From CBFHND01 sp965657085 (GTDB taxonomy: Bacteria; Pseudomonadota; Alphaproteobacteria; Rhodobacterales; Rhodobacteraceae): a stretch of DNA of 20,247 bases. The DNA is taken from contig CBFHND010000040.1 in the NCBI GenBank assembly GCA_965657085.1, positions 1 to 20,247 on the forward strand, written 5' to 3'. Under the pieces are notes generated by a model. The model was not told the DNA's origin. It made no database searches and saw nothing but the letters and a program-made list of their open reading frames with translations. Below are positions 13,376-19,654 of the stretch, in pieces (the first letter of the stretch is position 1; every line of letters begins with the position of its first letter). A program made the translations under genes and the position numbers.

Positions 13376-14341
13376 ATGACCAACCCCAGCCCGATCACGC
13401 TCTCCGCCCATGGGCTTCGTGCACGCATCCTGCCGCGCGGGGCCACCCTGTCGGGCCTCTGGCTTGAGGGCCGCGTGCGCAGCGTGGTGCTGGGTTTTGA
13501 CGATCCGGCGGATCATCAGCGCGTGCCAATCTATGCCGGGGCCATCGTCGGACCCGTGGCCAACCGGGTCACGCGGGGCAAACTGGTCATCAACGGGACA
13601 TCCTTTCAAATGCCCGTGAACGAGGACAGCGGGGCCACCCTGCACAGCGCGGACACCGGCTTGCACCGTGTGCTGTGGGATGTCGCCGAGGCGGATGCGC
13701 AGAGCGTGCATCTGACCACCACCTTGCCCCACGGACACGGCGGGTTGCCGGGGCTGCGGCGTCTGTCGGTCAGCTATGCGCTGGAACCCGGACCCCGCCT
13801 GTCGCTGCGCATCGAAGCCACCAGTGACCGACCCACGGTTATGAATGTGGCCCACCATCCTTATTGGAACCTCGCAGGCACTGGCACCGTGAAAGATCAC
13901 CGCCTGCACCTCGCGGGTGACAGGTATCTGCCGACAGACGCCGGGCTGCTGCCCACGGGCCAGACCGCGCCCCTGTCGGATCTGGGGCTGTCTGCCACGC
14001 ACCCCGTGATGCTGGACCATGCAAGCGCGCTTGATCACAACATCTGTCTGGCCGATGCGCCGCCCGCTGACCCGGTCCGGGCCGCGCGGCTGGCGGCGGC
14101 GGATGGTCTGACGCTTGATATCGCCACGACCGAACCGGGCTTGCAGGTTTATGATGGCGCGGGCCTGCCCCAGCTGGACGGCGTCACAGCCCTTGGCGCG
14201 CCCTTTGCCCCCTATGCAGGCATCGCGCTGGAGCCACAGGGCTGGCCCGACGCACCAAACCACGCAGGCTTTCCCAGCATCCTGCTGCAGGCGGGCCACA
14301 GGTATTGCCAAAACACTACCTATTCCTTCGGGATTCTCTGA
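13376..14341 (+). CDS. Aldose 1-epimerase family protein
   Basis: The 321-residue product matches the GalM-type mutarotase fold, which interconverts sugar anomers or a related sugar epimer. Conserved positions are visible: His90 in Ala-Thr-Leu-His-Ser-Ala, His161 in Ala-His-His-Pro-Tyr-Trp-Asn-Leu (the family's catalytic His context), Asp220-His-Asn222, and the Glu286 base in Ala-Leu-Glu-Pro-Gln-Gly-Trp-Pro-Asp-Ala. The Asn-Arg (about 63-64) that binds substrate is in Pro-Val-Ala-Asn-Arg. No signal peptide is seen, so it is probably cytoplasmic. The ATG at 13376 gives the expected N-terminus. No galactose or other sugar catabolism genes are adjacent, so the physiological sugar is unknown. I leave the gene symbol blank because several paralogue groups share this fold. 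Confidence 0.9.
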   Translation: MTNPSPITLSAHGLRARILPRGATLSGLWLEGRVRSVVLGFDDPADHQRVPIYAGAIVGPVANRVTRGKLVINGTSFQMPVNEDSGATLHSADTGLHRVLWDVAEADAQSVHLTTTLPHGHGGLPGLRRLSVSYALEPGPRLSLRIEATSDRPTVMNVAHHPYWNLAGTGTVKDHRLHLAGDRYLPTDAGLLPTGQTAPLSDLGLSATHPVMLDHASALDHNICLADAPPADPVRAARLAAADGLTLDIATTEPGLQVYDGAGLPQLDGVTALGAPFAPYAGIALEPQGWPDAPNHAGFPSILLQAGHRYCQNTTYSFGIL

Positions 14342-14468
14342 AACCTCCACAGTTTTGCCACATTTCGGTCTCTGGCTGGTCCTCGCGGATCGCTAAATTG
14401 GTCCGCATCGGCCCCATAATACGAGCAGTCAATCAAACCGGGGCCGACAAGCAACGCGAGGTATCGCC

Positions 14469-14600
14469 ATGAATATGCACACACCACAGGCTCCTGATCC
14501 GGCTCCCGTTCAGGCCCCGGCGCAGGCTCCCCTGCCTGCCACGCCCCAACAAAGCACCCAGACGCCGAAACCGGTGATTACGGACTACGCCAGCCTCTGA
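14469..14600 (+). CDS. Small proline-rich peptide (43 aa), hypothetical
   Basis: The ORF starts at an ATG preceded by GAGG (14458-14461) with a 7-nt gap and ends with TGA at 14598-14600. The 43-residue product is almost only Pro, Ala, Gln and Thr in its first two thirds (ten Pro in total) and then ends in Val-Ile-Thr-Asp-Tyr-Ala-Ser-Leu. No transmembrane segment or signal peptide is visible. The upstream leader has an inverted repeat, CGGCCCC (14409-14415) with GGGGCCG (14440-14446). It lies 40 nt before the TfoX C-terminal-domain gene on the same strand, so they may be co-transcribed. I do not recognise the protein. A strong ribosome-binding site and absence of any better gene here support it as real. 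Confidence 0.55.
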   Translation: MNMHTPQAPDPAPVQAPAQAPLPATPQQSTQTPKPVITDYASL

Positions 14601-14640
14601 CACTGTTGGCAGACAGCGCACCCGCGCTTAATGTGCCTGT

Positions 14641-14979
14641 ATGTCAGACACGTCAGAGCCAGTATCGGCCATCCGCAACCTCGGCCCCGCCTACGAGGCC
14701 GCCTGCGCGAAGATCGGTATCACCTCCGCAGACGCTTTGCGGGCGCTCGGTGCGGATGAGGCCTACGCAAGGTTACTGGCCTCTGGAATGAAGCCGCACT
14801 TCATCGGCTACTATGTCCTTGTCATGGGCTTGCAGGGCCGTCCCTGGAACGACTGCAAAGGCAAGGAAAAGGCCGACCTGCGCGTCCGCTTTGACGCCAT
14901 CAAGGCCCGCGCCTTTGACAGGAACCTCAGCGCCTTTGAACAGGCCATGAACGAGATCGGGATCCTTCCCCCGTCCTGA
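14641..14979 (+). CDS. TfoX C-terminal-domain protein
   Basis: The 112-residue product matches the TfoX C-terminal domain: Ile-Arg-Asn-Leu-Gly-Pro-Ala-Tyr-Glu (about residues 11-19), Gly-Ile-Thr-Ser-Ala-Asp-Ala-Leu-Arg-Ala-Leu-Gly-Ala (26-38), then Ala-Tyr and a helical C-terminus. In gammaproteobacteria TfoX/Sxy regulates competence genes, but the stand-alone C-terminal domain has no settled role and here there is no N-terminal domain. The helix-hairpin-helix-like character suggests protein or nucleic-acid contact; this is inference. No strong ribosome-binding site is visible before the ATG, so it may depend on translation of the upstream small ORF. It is convergent with ndk, and a terminator separates them. 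Confidence 0.82.
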   Translation: MSDTSEPVSAIRNLGPAYEAACAKIGITSADALRALGADEAYARLLASGMKPHFIGYYVLVMGLQGRPWNDCKGKEKADLRVRFDAIKARAFDRNLSAFEQAMNEIGILPPS

Positions 14980-14999
14980 TCTCTTGCCTTGTTGCAACG

Positions 15000-15031
15000 A
15001 AAAAGGGCCAGCGCCTGTGCGCCAGCCCTTT
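15000..15031 (-). terminator. Rho-independent terminator of ndk
   Basis: GGGC (15005-15008) plus GCGC (15011-15014) pair with GCGC (15019-15022) plus GCCC (15025-15028), with a two-base internal mismatch and a CTGT loop; AAA/TTT pairs extend the base. Read in the ndk direction the stem is followed by five T (15004-15000). It lies in the 74-bp gap between the convergent TfoX-domain gene and ndk and may act on both. Confidence 0.8.
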
Positions 15032-15053
15032 CAAATACTTGGAACAGGTGGGC

Positions 15054-15476
15054 TTAGCCGACCAGTTCAAGACCCGAGAAGAAATAGGCAATTTCCACCG
15101 CAGCCGTTTCCGGCGCGTCGGACCCGTGAACCGAGTTCTCGCCAACCGATTCCGCAAATTCTGCGCGGATCGTACCCGCGGCCGCATCTGCGGGGTTGGT
15201 GGCCCCCATGACTTCACGGTTCTTGGCAATGGCGCCTTCGCCTTCCAGAACCTGTGCCACGATGGGTGCGGATGCCATGAATTCACACAGTTCGTCGTAG
15301 AACGGGCGCTCTTTGTGCACGGCATAGAACTCGCCTGCCTGCGCCTTTGTCAGGTGAATGCGCTTTTGCGCAACGATACGCAGACCGGCATCCTCGAACT
15401 TGGCATTGATCTTGCCTGTGAGGTTCCGTTTGGTTGCGTCGGGCTTGATGATCGAAAATGTGCGCTCAAGGGCCAT
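15054..15476 (-). CDS. ndk: Nucleoside diphosphate kinase
   Basis: Ndk balances nucleoside triphosphate pools by moving the gamma phosphate from ATP to other nucleoside diphosphates through a phosphohistidine. The 140-residue product is the standard bacterial length. It has Glu-Arg-Thr-Phe-Ser-Ile-Ile-Lys-Pro-Asp at the N-terminus, Lys-Glu-Arg-Pro-Phe-Tyr in the middle, Gly-Ala-Thr-Asn-Pro-Ala-Asp, and the active-site segment Asn-Ser-Val-His117-Gly-Ser-Asp-Ala. The ATG at 15476 has GGAG a few bases upstream. A clear terminator follows its stop. It is divergent from a small exported protein gene, with a 20-bp direct repeat between. Confidence 0.97.
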   Translation of the reverse strand: MALERTFSIIKPDATKRNLTGKINAKFEDAGLRIVAQKRIHLTKAQAGEFYAVHKERPFYDELCEFMASAPIVAQVLEGEGAIAKNREVMGATNPADAAAGTIRAEFAESVGENSVHGSDAPETAAVEIAYFFSGLELVG

Positions 15477-15527
15477 GGGATATGCTCCGAAAAGGTTGAT
15501 TTGCGGGCGTCTACCACGGACCGACAC

Positions 15528-15591
15528 AGTGCGAAAGGGCAAACCTGCGCTCATGTGGCGGACCGCCGGATACTGCGCACTTGCAAACCTG
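15528..15591. repeat. Direct repeat (2 x 20 bp) upstream of ndk and a secreted-protein gene
   Basis: Two 20-bp units, 15528-15547 and 15572-15591, share the pattern A-N-TGCG-N5-GCAAACCTG, with 15 of 20 bases identical, and are offset by exactly 44 bp. They lie in the 174-bp divergent region between ndk (start 15476) and the gene at 15651. Spacing close to four helical turns would put both on the same face of the DNA. This is a regulator-binding candidate with no known owner. Confidence 0.5.
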
Positions 15592-15650
15592 AGTATTTCT
15601 GTCAACATTATTTTCACGATTGGATTCTCCCCCACAAAAGGAAAACGCCC

Positions 15651-15935
15651 ATGTCCTACATGCCGCCCCTGATGGCCCTTGTCCTTGGCGTCAGCGCCAC
15701 CGCCCTGGCCGCCGACCCCGCCCCGCAGCTTCTGACATACCCGACGTTTGAGCTGGCCGTGCCGCATGTCGATCTGGAAACCTGCCCGGCCTCGATGCAG
15801 GTCGACGACGGGTTTTGCCGCGCCACCCTGGCCAACGACGGCGTCCATGTCTTTGCCTTCGCCTATGATGGAGACAGCCCGATGATCGGCGTCGCCCATT
15901 TCGAGGCCGATGAAATGGCCGCGATCCTGCAATAA
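15651..15935 (+). CDS. Small exported protein of unknown function with two cysteines
   Basis: The 94-residue product starts with a signal peptide: a hydrophobic stretch from about residue 5 to 18 and a signal-peptidase-like Ala-Leu-Ala cleavage site after residue 20. The mature part of about 74 residues contains two Cys (C45 and C56), which could form a disulfide in the periplasm, followed by a beta-rich region with Val-Phe-Ala-Phe-Ala-Tyr-Asp-Gly-Asp. The ATG has AAGGA 8 nt upstream. I recognise no domain. The ABC-F gene begins 60 nt downstream. The direct repeat upstream suggests its expression is controlled, but the signal is unknown. Confidence 0.8.
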   Translation: MSYMPPLMALVLGVSATALAADPAPQLLTYPTFELAVPHVDLETCPASMQVDDGFCRATLANDGVHVFAFAYDGDSPMIGVAHFEADEMAAILQ

Positions 15936-15995
15936 CACGCGCCGAACCGGCACAACGCATTGACATGGCAGGGCGCGTGCGTCAGAGCCGCGCCC

Positions 15996-17840
15996 ATGCT
16001 GCGCATCTCCGATATCACTTACAACATTGCAGGCCGGTCCCTTCTTGAAGGGGCCAGCGCCGTCATTCCCGAAGGCCACAAGGTGGGCCTTGTGGGCCGC
16101 AATGGTACGGGCAAGACAACCCTTTTTCGCCTGATCCGGGGCGAACTGGCGCTGGAAGGCGGCAACATCTCCCTGCCATCACAGGCCCGCATCGGCGGTG
16201 TGGCGCAAGAGGTCCCTGCCTCCGCGACCTCGTTGCTCGATACGGTGCTGGCCGCCGACACTGAACGCGCGGCCCTTCTGGCCGAGGACGCCACCGATCC
16301 CGCCCGCATCGCAGAGATCCAGACACGGCTGGCAGACATCGACGCCTGGTCCGCCGAAGCGCGCGCGGCCACCATTCTCAAGGGGCTGGGGTTCGACGAC
16401 GATGAACAGCTTTTGCCCTGCTCGGATTTCTCGGGCGGCTGGCGGATGCGCGTGGCGCTGGCGGCGGTTCTGTTTGCGCAACCCGATCTGCTGCTCCTGG
16501 ACGAGCCCACAAACTACCTCGACCTTGAAGGTGCGCTCTGGCTGGAAAACTATCTGGCCAAATACCCCCACACGGTCATCATCATCAGCCACGACCGCGG
16601 CCTGCTGAACCGCGCGGTGCAAGGCATCCTGCATCTCGAAGACCGCAAGCTGACCTTCTACCAAGGCCCCTACGACCAGTTCGCCCGCCAACGCGCCGAG
16701 AAACTGGCGCTCGCCGCGGCCATGTCGAAGAAACAAGAGGCCCGCCGCGCGCACCTGCAATCCTATGTCGACCGCTTCCGCTACAAGGCTGACAAGGCGC
16801 GCCAGGCGCAATCGCGGCTCAAGGAGCTGTCGAAGATGGAGCCGATCTCGACCCCGCAAGAGGCTGGCCTCAAACGCTTTGATTTTCCCAACCCCGAGGA
16901 ACTGTCACCGCCCATCATCCACATGGAAGGCGTGAGCACCGGCTATGACGGCACGCCCGTGCTGTCGCGCCTGAACCTGCGCATCGATCAGGACGACCGC
17001 ATCGCCCTTCTGGGAAAGAACGGTCAGGGCAAATCGACCCTGTCGAAACTGCTGTCGGACCGGCTGCCGAAACTGGCGGGCAAGATGACACGGTCGTCCA
17101 AGCTGCGCATCGGGTACTTCGCCCAGCATCAGGTGGACGAACTGCACGTGGATGAAACCCCGCTCGACCACCTGCGCCGCGAACGCCCCACGGAGACGCC
17201 CGCGAAGCTGCGCGCGCGGTTGGCCGGCTTCGGCCTTGGGCCCGAACAGGCCGAAACCGTGGTTGCGCGGCTTTCGGGCGGGCAAAAGGCGCGGCTGTCG
17301 CTGCTGCTGGCGACGCTGGATGCGCCGCACATGCTGATCCTCGATGAACCCACCAACCACCTCGACATCGAAAGCCGCGAGGCATTGGTCGAGGCGCTGA
17401 CCAACTACACCGGCGCAGTCATTCTGGTCAGCCACGACATGCACCTGTTGGAACTGGTGGCCGACCGGCTGTGGCTGGTGTCGGATGGCACCGTCAAACC
17501 TTTCGAGGATGACCTGCACGCCTATCGCAAGATGCTCCTGACACAGGACAAACCCGCCAAACCGGCACCCCCTGCCGTGAAACCCAAACGCCCGGGCCGC
17601 GACGCCGTGCTGGCCCTGCGCGCGGAGGTGCGCAAATCCGAAGCGCGCGTGACCAAGCTCAACGACATGCGCGACAAACTGGCCACCAAATTGGCCGACC
17701 CCGCGCTTTACGAAGACGCCAAGATCGGCGAAATGGAAGTCTGGCAAAAGAAATATGCCGAAGTCATGGATGCCCTCGACCGCGCCGAAAGCCTTTGGAT
17801 GAAGGACCTCGAAAACCTCGAAGCCGCCGAAACCCCCTGA
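15996..17840 (+). CDS. ABC-F family ATPase (YheS/Uup-type)
   Basis: The 614-residue product has two ABC domains and no membrane segment, the ABC-F pattern; these proteins usually act on the ribosome. The first domain has Walker A Gly-Arg-Asn-Gly-Thr-Gly-Lys-Thr-Thr (34-42), signature Phe-Ser-Gly-Gly-Trp-Arg-Met-Arg and Walker B Leu-Leu-Leu-Asp-Glu-Pro-Thr-Asn-Tyr-Leu. A basic inter-domain linker (Tyr-Lys-Ala-Asp-Lys-Ala-Arg-Gln-Ala) follows. The second domain has Gly-Lys-Asn-Gly-Gln-Gly-Lys-Ser-Thr, Leu-Ser-Gly-Gly-Gln-Lys-Ala-Arg and Asp-Glu-Pro-Thr-Asn-His-Leu-Asp. A Pro/Lys-rich spacer and a C-terminal coiled coil (about 540-610) complete it. YheS and Uup both have such tails; YheS-like is my preference. 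Start at 15996 by homology; the frame opens at 15960. Confidence 0.93.
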   Translation: MLRISDITYNIAGRSLLEGASAVIPEGHKVGLVGRNGTGKTTLFRLIRGELALEGGNISLPSQARIGGVAQEVPASATSLLDTVLAADTERAALLAEDATDPARIAEIQTRLADIDAWSAEARAATILKGLGFDDDEQLLPCSDFSGGWRMRVALAAVLFAQPDLLLLDEPTNYLDLEGALWLENYLAKYPHTVIIISHDRGLLNRAVQGILHLEDRKLTFYQGPYDQFARQRAEKLALAAAMSKKQEARRAHLQSYVDRFRYKADKARQAQSRLKELSKMEPISTPQEAGLKRFDFPNPEELSPPIIHMEGVSTGYDGTPVLSRLNLRIDQDDRIALLGKNGQGKSTLSKLLSDRLPKLAGKMTRSSKLRIGYFAQHQVDELHVDETPLDHLRRERPTETPAKLRARLAGFGLGPEQAETVVARLSGGQKARLSLLLATLDAPHMLILDEPTNHLDIESREALVEALTNYTGAVILVSHDMHLLELVADRLWLVSDGTVKPFEDDLHAYRKMLLTQDKPAKPAPPAVKPKRPGRDAVLALRAEVRKSEARVTKLNDMRDKLATKLADPALYEDAKIGEMEVWQKKYAEVMDALDRAESLWMKDLENLEAAETP

Positions 17841-17855
17841 TCTTCCTTTTGCACC

Positions 17856-17900
17856 AAATACCTTGGGGGAGCAGCGCAAGCTGCGGGGGCAAAGCCCCCT
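17856..17900 (+). repeat. Palindromic intergenic element, copy 2
   Basis: This copy starts AAATACCTTGGGGGA, then has GCAGC (17871-17875) pairing with GCTGC (17880-17884) around a GCAA tetraloop, then GGGGGC (17885-17890) pairing with GCCCCC (17894-17899). The order of parts equals copy 1 at 301-348, but the bases of the inner hairpin differ while pairing is kept. It sits between the ABC-F stop and the marC-family start. Confidence 0.65.
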
Positions 17901-17933
17901 GAAAGATGTAACGCGCCGCGAAGGCGCACCTTG

Positions 17934-18575
17934 ATGAAAACCGCCGCCATGATCGACACCGCCTTTCTGATCACCGCCTTCGTCACCATGTTCGTGGTGA
18001 TCGACCCCATCGGCCTTGCCCCGCTTTTCGTGGCCCTGACCCAGGGCGCCACAGCCCAGCACCGCCGCCGGATCGCCTTGCGGGCCTGCACCATCGGCAT
18101 GGTGCTGTTGATCCTCTTTGCCTCTTTCGGTGAAAGCGTGCTCGGGTTCATCGGGATTTCCATGCCCGCCTTCCGCGTGGCAGGCGGCATCTTGCTCTTC
18201 ATCACCGCCCTCGACATGCTTTTTGAACGCCGCACCAAGCGCCGCGAGGACCAATCCGAAAGCCACCCCGACGACCCTTCCGTCTTTCCGCTGGCCATTC
18301 CGCTCATCGCAGGCCCCGGCGCCATTGCCTCGGTGATCCTGCTGACGGGCCAGCAACCGGGCCTGACCGGTCTTGCCCTGACCATTGGCGTCACCGCGGC
18401 GGTGATGCTTTTGGTGATGGTGATGTTTCTGGCCTCGGGCCTGCTGGAGCGCGCCTTGGGCAAAACCGGCATTACCGTCGTGACGCGGCTTTTGGGCATG
18501 TTGCTGGCCGCGCTCTCTGTGCAATTCGTGCTGGACGGGCTGGCGGCCTTCGGCTTTGGCCCCGGCCCGATCTGA
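17934..18575 (+). CDS. MarC-family (UPF0056) integral membrane protein
   Basis: The 213-residue product has about six hydrophobic segments: near residues 9-30, 45-65, 68-90, 115-138, 144-165 and 182-204. The first holds the family motif Val-Val-Ile-Asp-Pro-Ile-Gly-Leu-Ala-Pro, and a second re-entrant Pro-Leu-Ala-Ile-Pro-Leu-Ile-Ala-Gly-Pro-Gly-Ala is conserved in MarC proteins. Despite the name, MarC does not determine antibiotic resistance, and the transported substrate, if any, is unknown. The likely start is ATG at 17934; 17949 is an alternative that still leaves the first segment whole. The palindromic element immediately upstream may insulate it from the ABC-F gene. Confidence 0.9.
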   Translation: MKTAAMIDTAFLITAFVTMFVVIDPIGLAPLFVALTQGATAQHRRRIALRACTIGMVLLILFASFGESVLGFIGISMPAFRVAGGILLFITALDMLFERRTKRREDQSESHPDDPSVFPLAIPLIAGPGAIASVILLTGQQPGLTGLALTIGVTAAVMLLVMVMFLASGLLERALGKTGITVVTRLLGMLLAALSVQFVLDGLAAFGFGPGPI

Positions 18576-18615
18576 ACCGACATGACATTTGCGCCAGAAC
18601 CCTTATATCAAAGCC

Positions 18616-19197
18616 ATGAACAGCGTTGATACAGGCCACCTGATCTATCTCATTGTCCTCGGCGTGGCCGTGGTGGGCTGGTTTCTGGCCTCCAACCGGC
18701 TGGGCCTCAACCGCACCCTGCAATATGCCGCCGTCTGGGGGCTGATCTTTCTGGGGGCCATCGCCGCGGTGGGCCTCTGGGGTGACATTCAGCGCACCGC
18801 AAGCCCCTTCCAGACGCAAAACAGCACAGGCGACGCAATCACCGTGCCGCGCAGCTTTGATGGCCACTACTACCTGTCGCTGATCGTCAACGACACGCCC
18901 CTGACCTTCGTGGTCGACACCGGGGCCACGGATATCGTGCTGACCCAGGCAGATGCCGCGCGTGCGGGCATCGATACCGGTGCGCTCAGGTACATGGGCC
19001 GCGCGATGACCGCCAATGGCCCGGTGGAAACCGCCACCGTGCGGCTCGATGAAATCTCTCTTGGCCCCATCACCGACAGCAATGTGGCGGCGGTGGTCAA
19101 CGGCGGCGAAATGGGCACATCGCTTTTGGGCATGGGCTATCTTCAACGCTTTGCCAGCATCGAAATCTCCAACGGCACGCTGACCCTACGCCGCTGA
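18616..19197 (+). CDS. Membrane-anchored retropepsin-like aspartic protease (clan AA)
   Basis: The 193-residue product has two N-terminal membrane segments (about 8-27 and 36-54) and then a retropepsin-like domain of about 120 residues. The catalytic motif Val-Val-Asp101-Thr-Gly-Ala-Thr-Asp is followed by the hydrophobic flap-strand Ile-Val-Leu-Thr. The later Gly-Thr-Ser-Leu-Leu-Gly-Met-Gly-Tyr-Leu-Gln-Arg-Phe is the second conserved block of bacterial clan AA proteins of this type. A single Asp per chain implies dimerisation. The domain probably faces the periplasm; topology is inferred. The start is ATG at 18616. Its last 12 nt overlap the convergent holC 3' end. Confidence 0.88.
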   Translation: MNSVDTGHLIYLIVLGVAVVGWFLASNRLGLNRTLQYAAVWGLIFLGAIAAVGLWGDIQRTASPFQTQNSTGDAITVPRSFDGHYYLSLIVNDTPLTFVVDTGATDIVLTQADAARAGIDTGALRYMGRAMTANGPVETATVRLDEISLGPITDSNVAAVVNGGEMGTSLLGMGYLQRFASIEISNGTLTLRR

Positions 19198-19650
19198 TCC
19201 GGTCTCGGCCTTCATTTCCCAGCGCCCGCTTTCCTCGGACCAGTATTGCGCCGCGGCCCCTGCGTCCTTGAGCGCCTTCCACTGGCCCCGCGCCACATCC
19301 AGCGCCGCCGGGTCATTGCCATCAAACAGCACACAGACCCGGTCAAGTGCTGCAACCTCTTCGGCGCTGACCTCGGCCCCGTCGATGGACATCAGGCAGG
19401 CAGGATCATTGGCGGCCTGCGCCGCACAGGTCAGCAGGATCGGCTGATCCGCGTCCATGTCGCCGCCCGCCAGCCCATGCGCCAGAAACCCGTCGCCAAG
19501 CCACAACCGTTCGTCCAGCCACGCCATGCGCGCGGCATCCTGTCCCCGCACGGCCACGCGCCAGCCTGCGCCCCGCGCCTTGCCCAGAAGCATGGCCAGG
19601 GTTTCATCCAGCGGCTTGCGCGTCAGGTGATAGAAATAGGCGGCCCCCAT
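19186..19650 (-). CDS. holC: DNA polymerase III chi subunit
   Basis: HolC belongs to the DNA polymerase III clamp-loader complex and links it to single-strand-binding protein. The 154-residue product is of normal size. It has the N-terminal Phe-Tyr-His-Leu-Thr segment, Leu-Leu-Gly-Lys-Ala-Arg, Trp-Arg-Val-Ala-Val, and the core Leu-Trp-Leu-Gly-Asp-Gly-Phe-Leu-Ala-His-Gly, followed by Gln-Pro-Ile-Leu-Leu-Thr. The C-terminal half has Arg-Val-Cys-Val-Leu-Phe-Asp-Gly-Asn-Asp and Ala-Arg-Gly-Gln-Trp-Lys. It starts 4 nt after the pepA stop on the same strand, the usual pepA-holC arrangement, so the two genes are probably co-transcribed. The 3' end overlaps the protease gene tail-to-tail. Confidence 0.92.
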   Translation of the reverse strand: MGAAYFYHLTRKPLDETLAMLLGKARGAGWRVAVRGQDAARMAWLDERLWLGDGFLAHGLAGGDMDADQPILLTCAAQAANDPACLMSIDGAEVSAEEVAALDRVCVLFDGNDPAALDVARGQWKALKDAGAAAQYWSEESGRWEMKAETGSAA

Positions 19651-19654
19651 GGCG

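Noticed and set aside
13259..14350. Long open frame extending the aminotransferase to 675 residues
   Set aside because: The extra part is antisense to the well-supported epimerase gene and has no recognisable domain; the ATG at 13258 has a good ribosome-binding site.
16905..18524. A 539-residue antisense frame over the ABC-F and MarC genes
   Set aside because: Very His/Gly/Gln-rich, no domain, and fully opposite strongly conserved genes; typical of high-GC third-position shadows.
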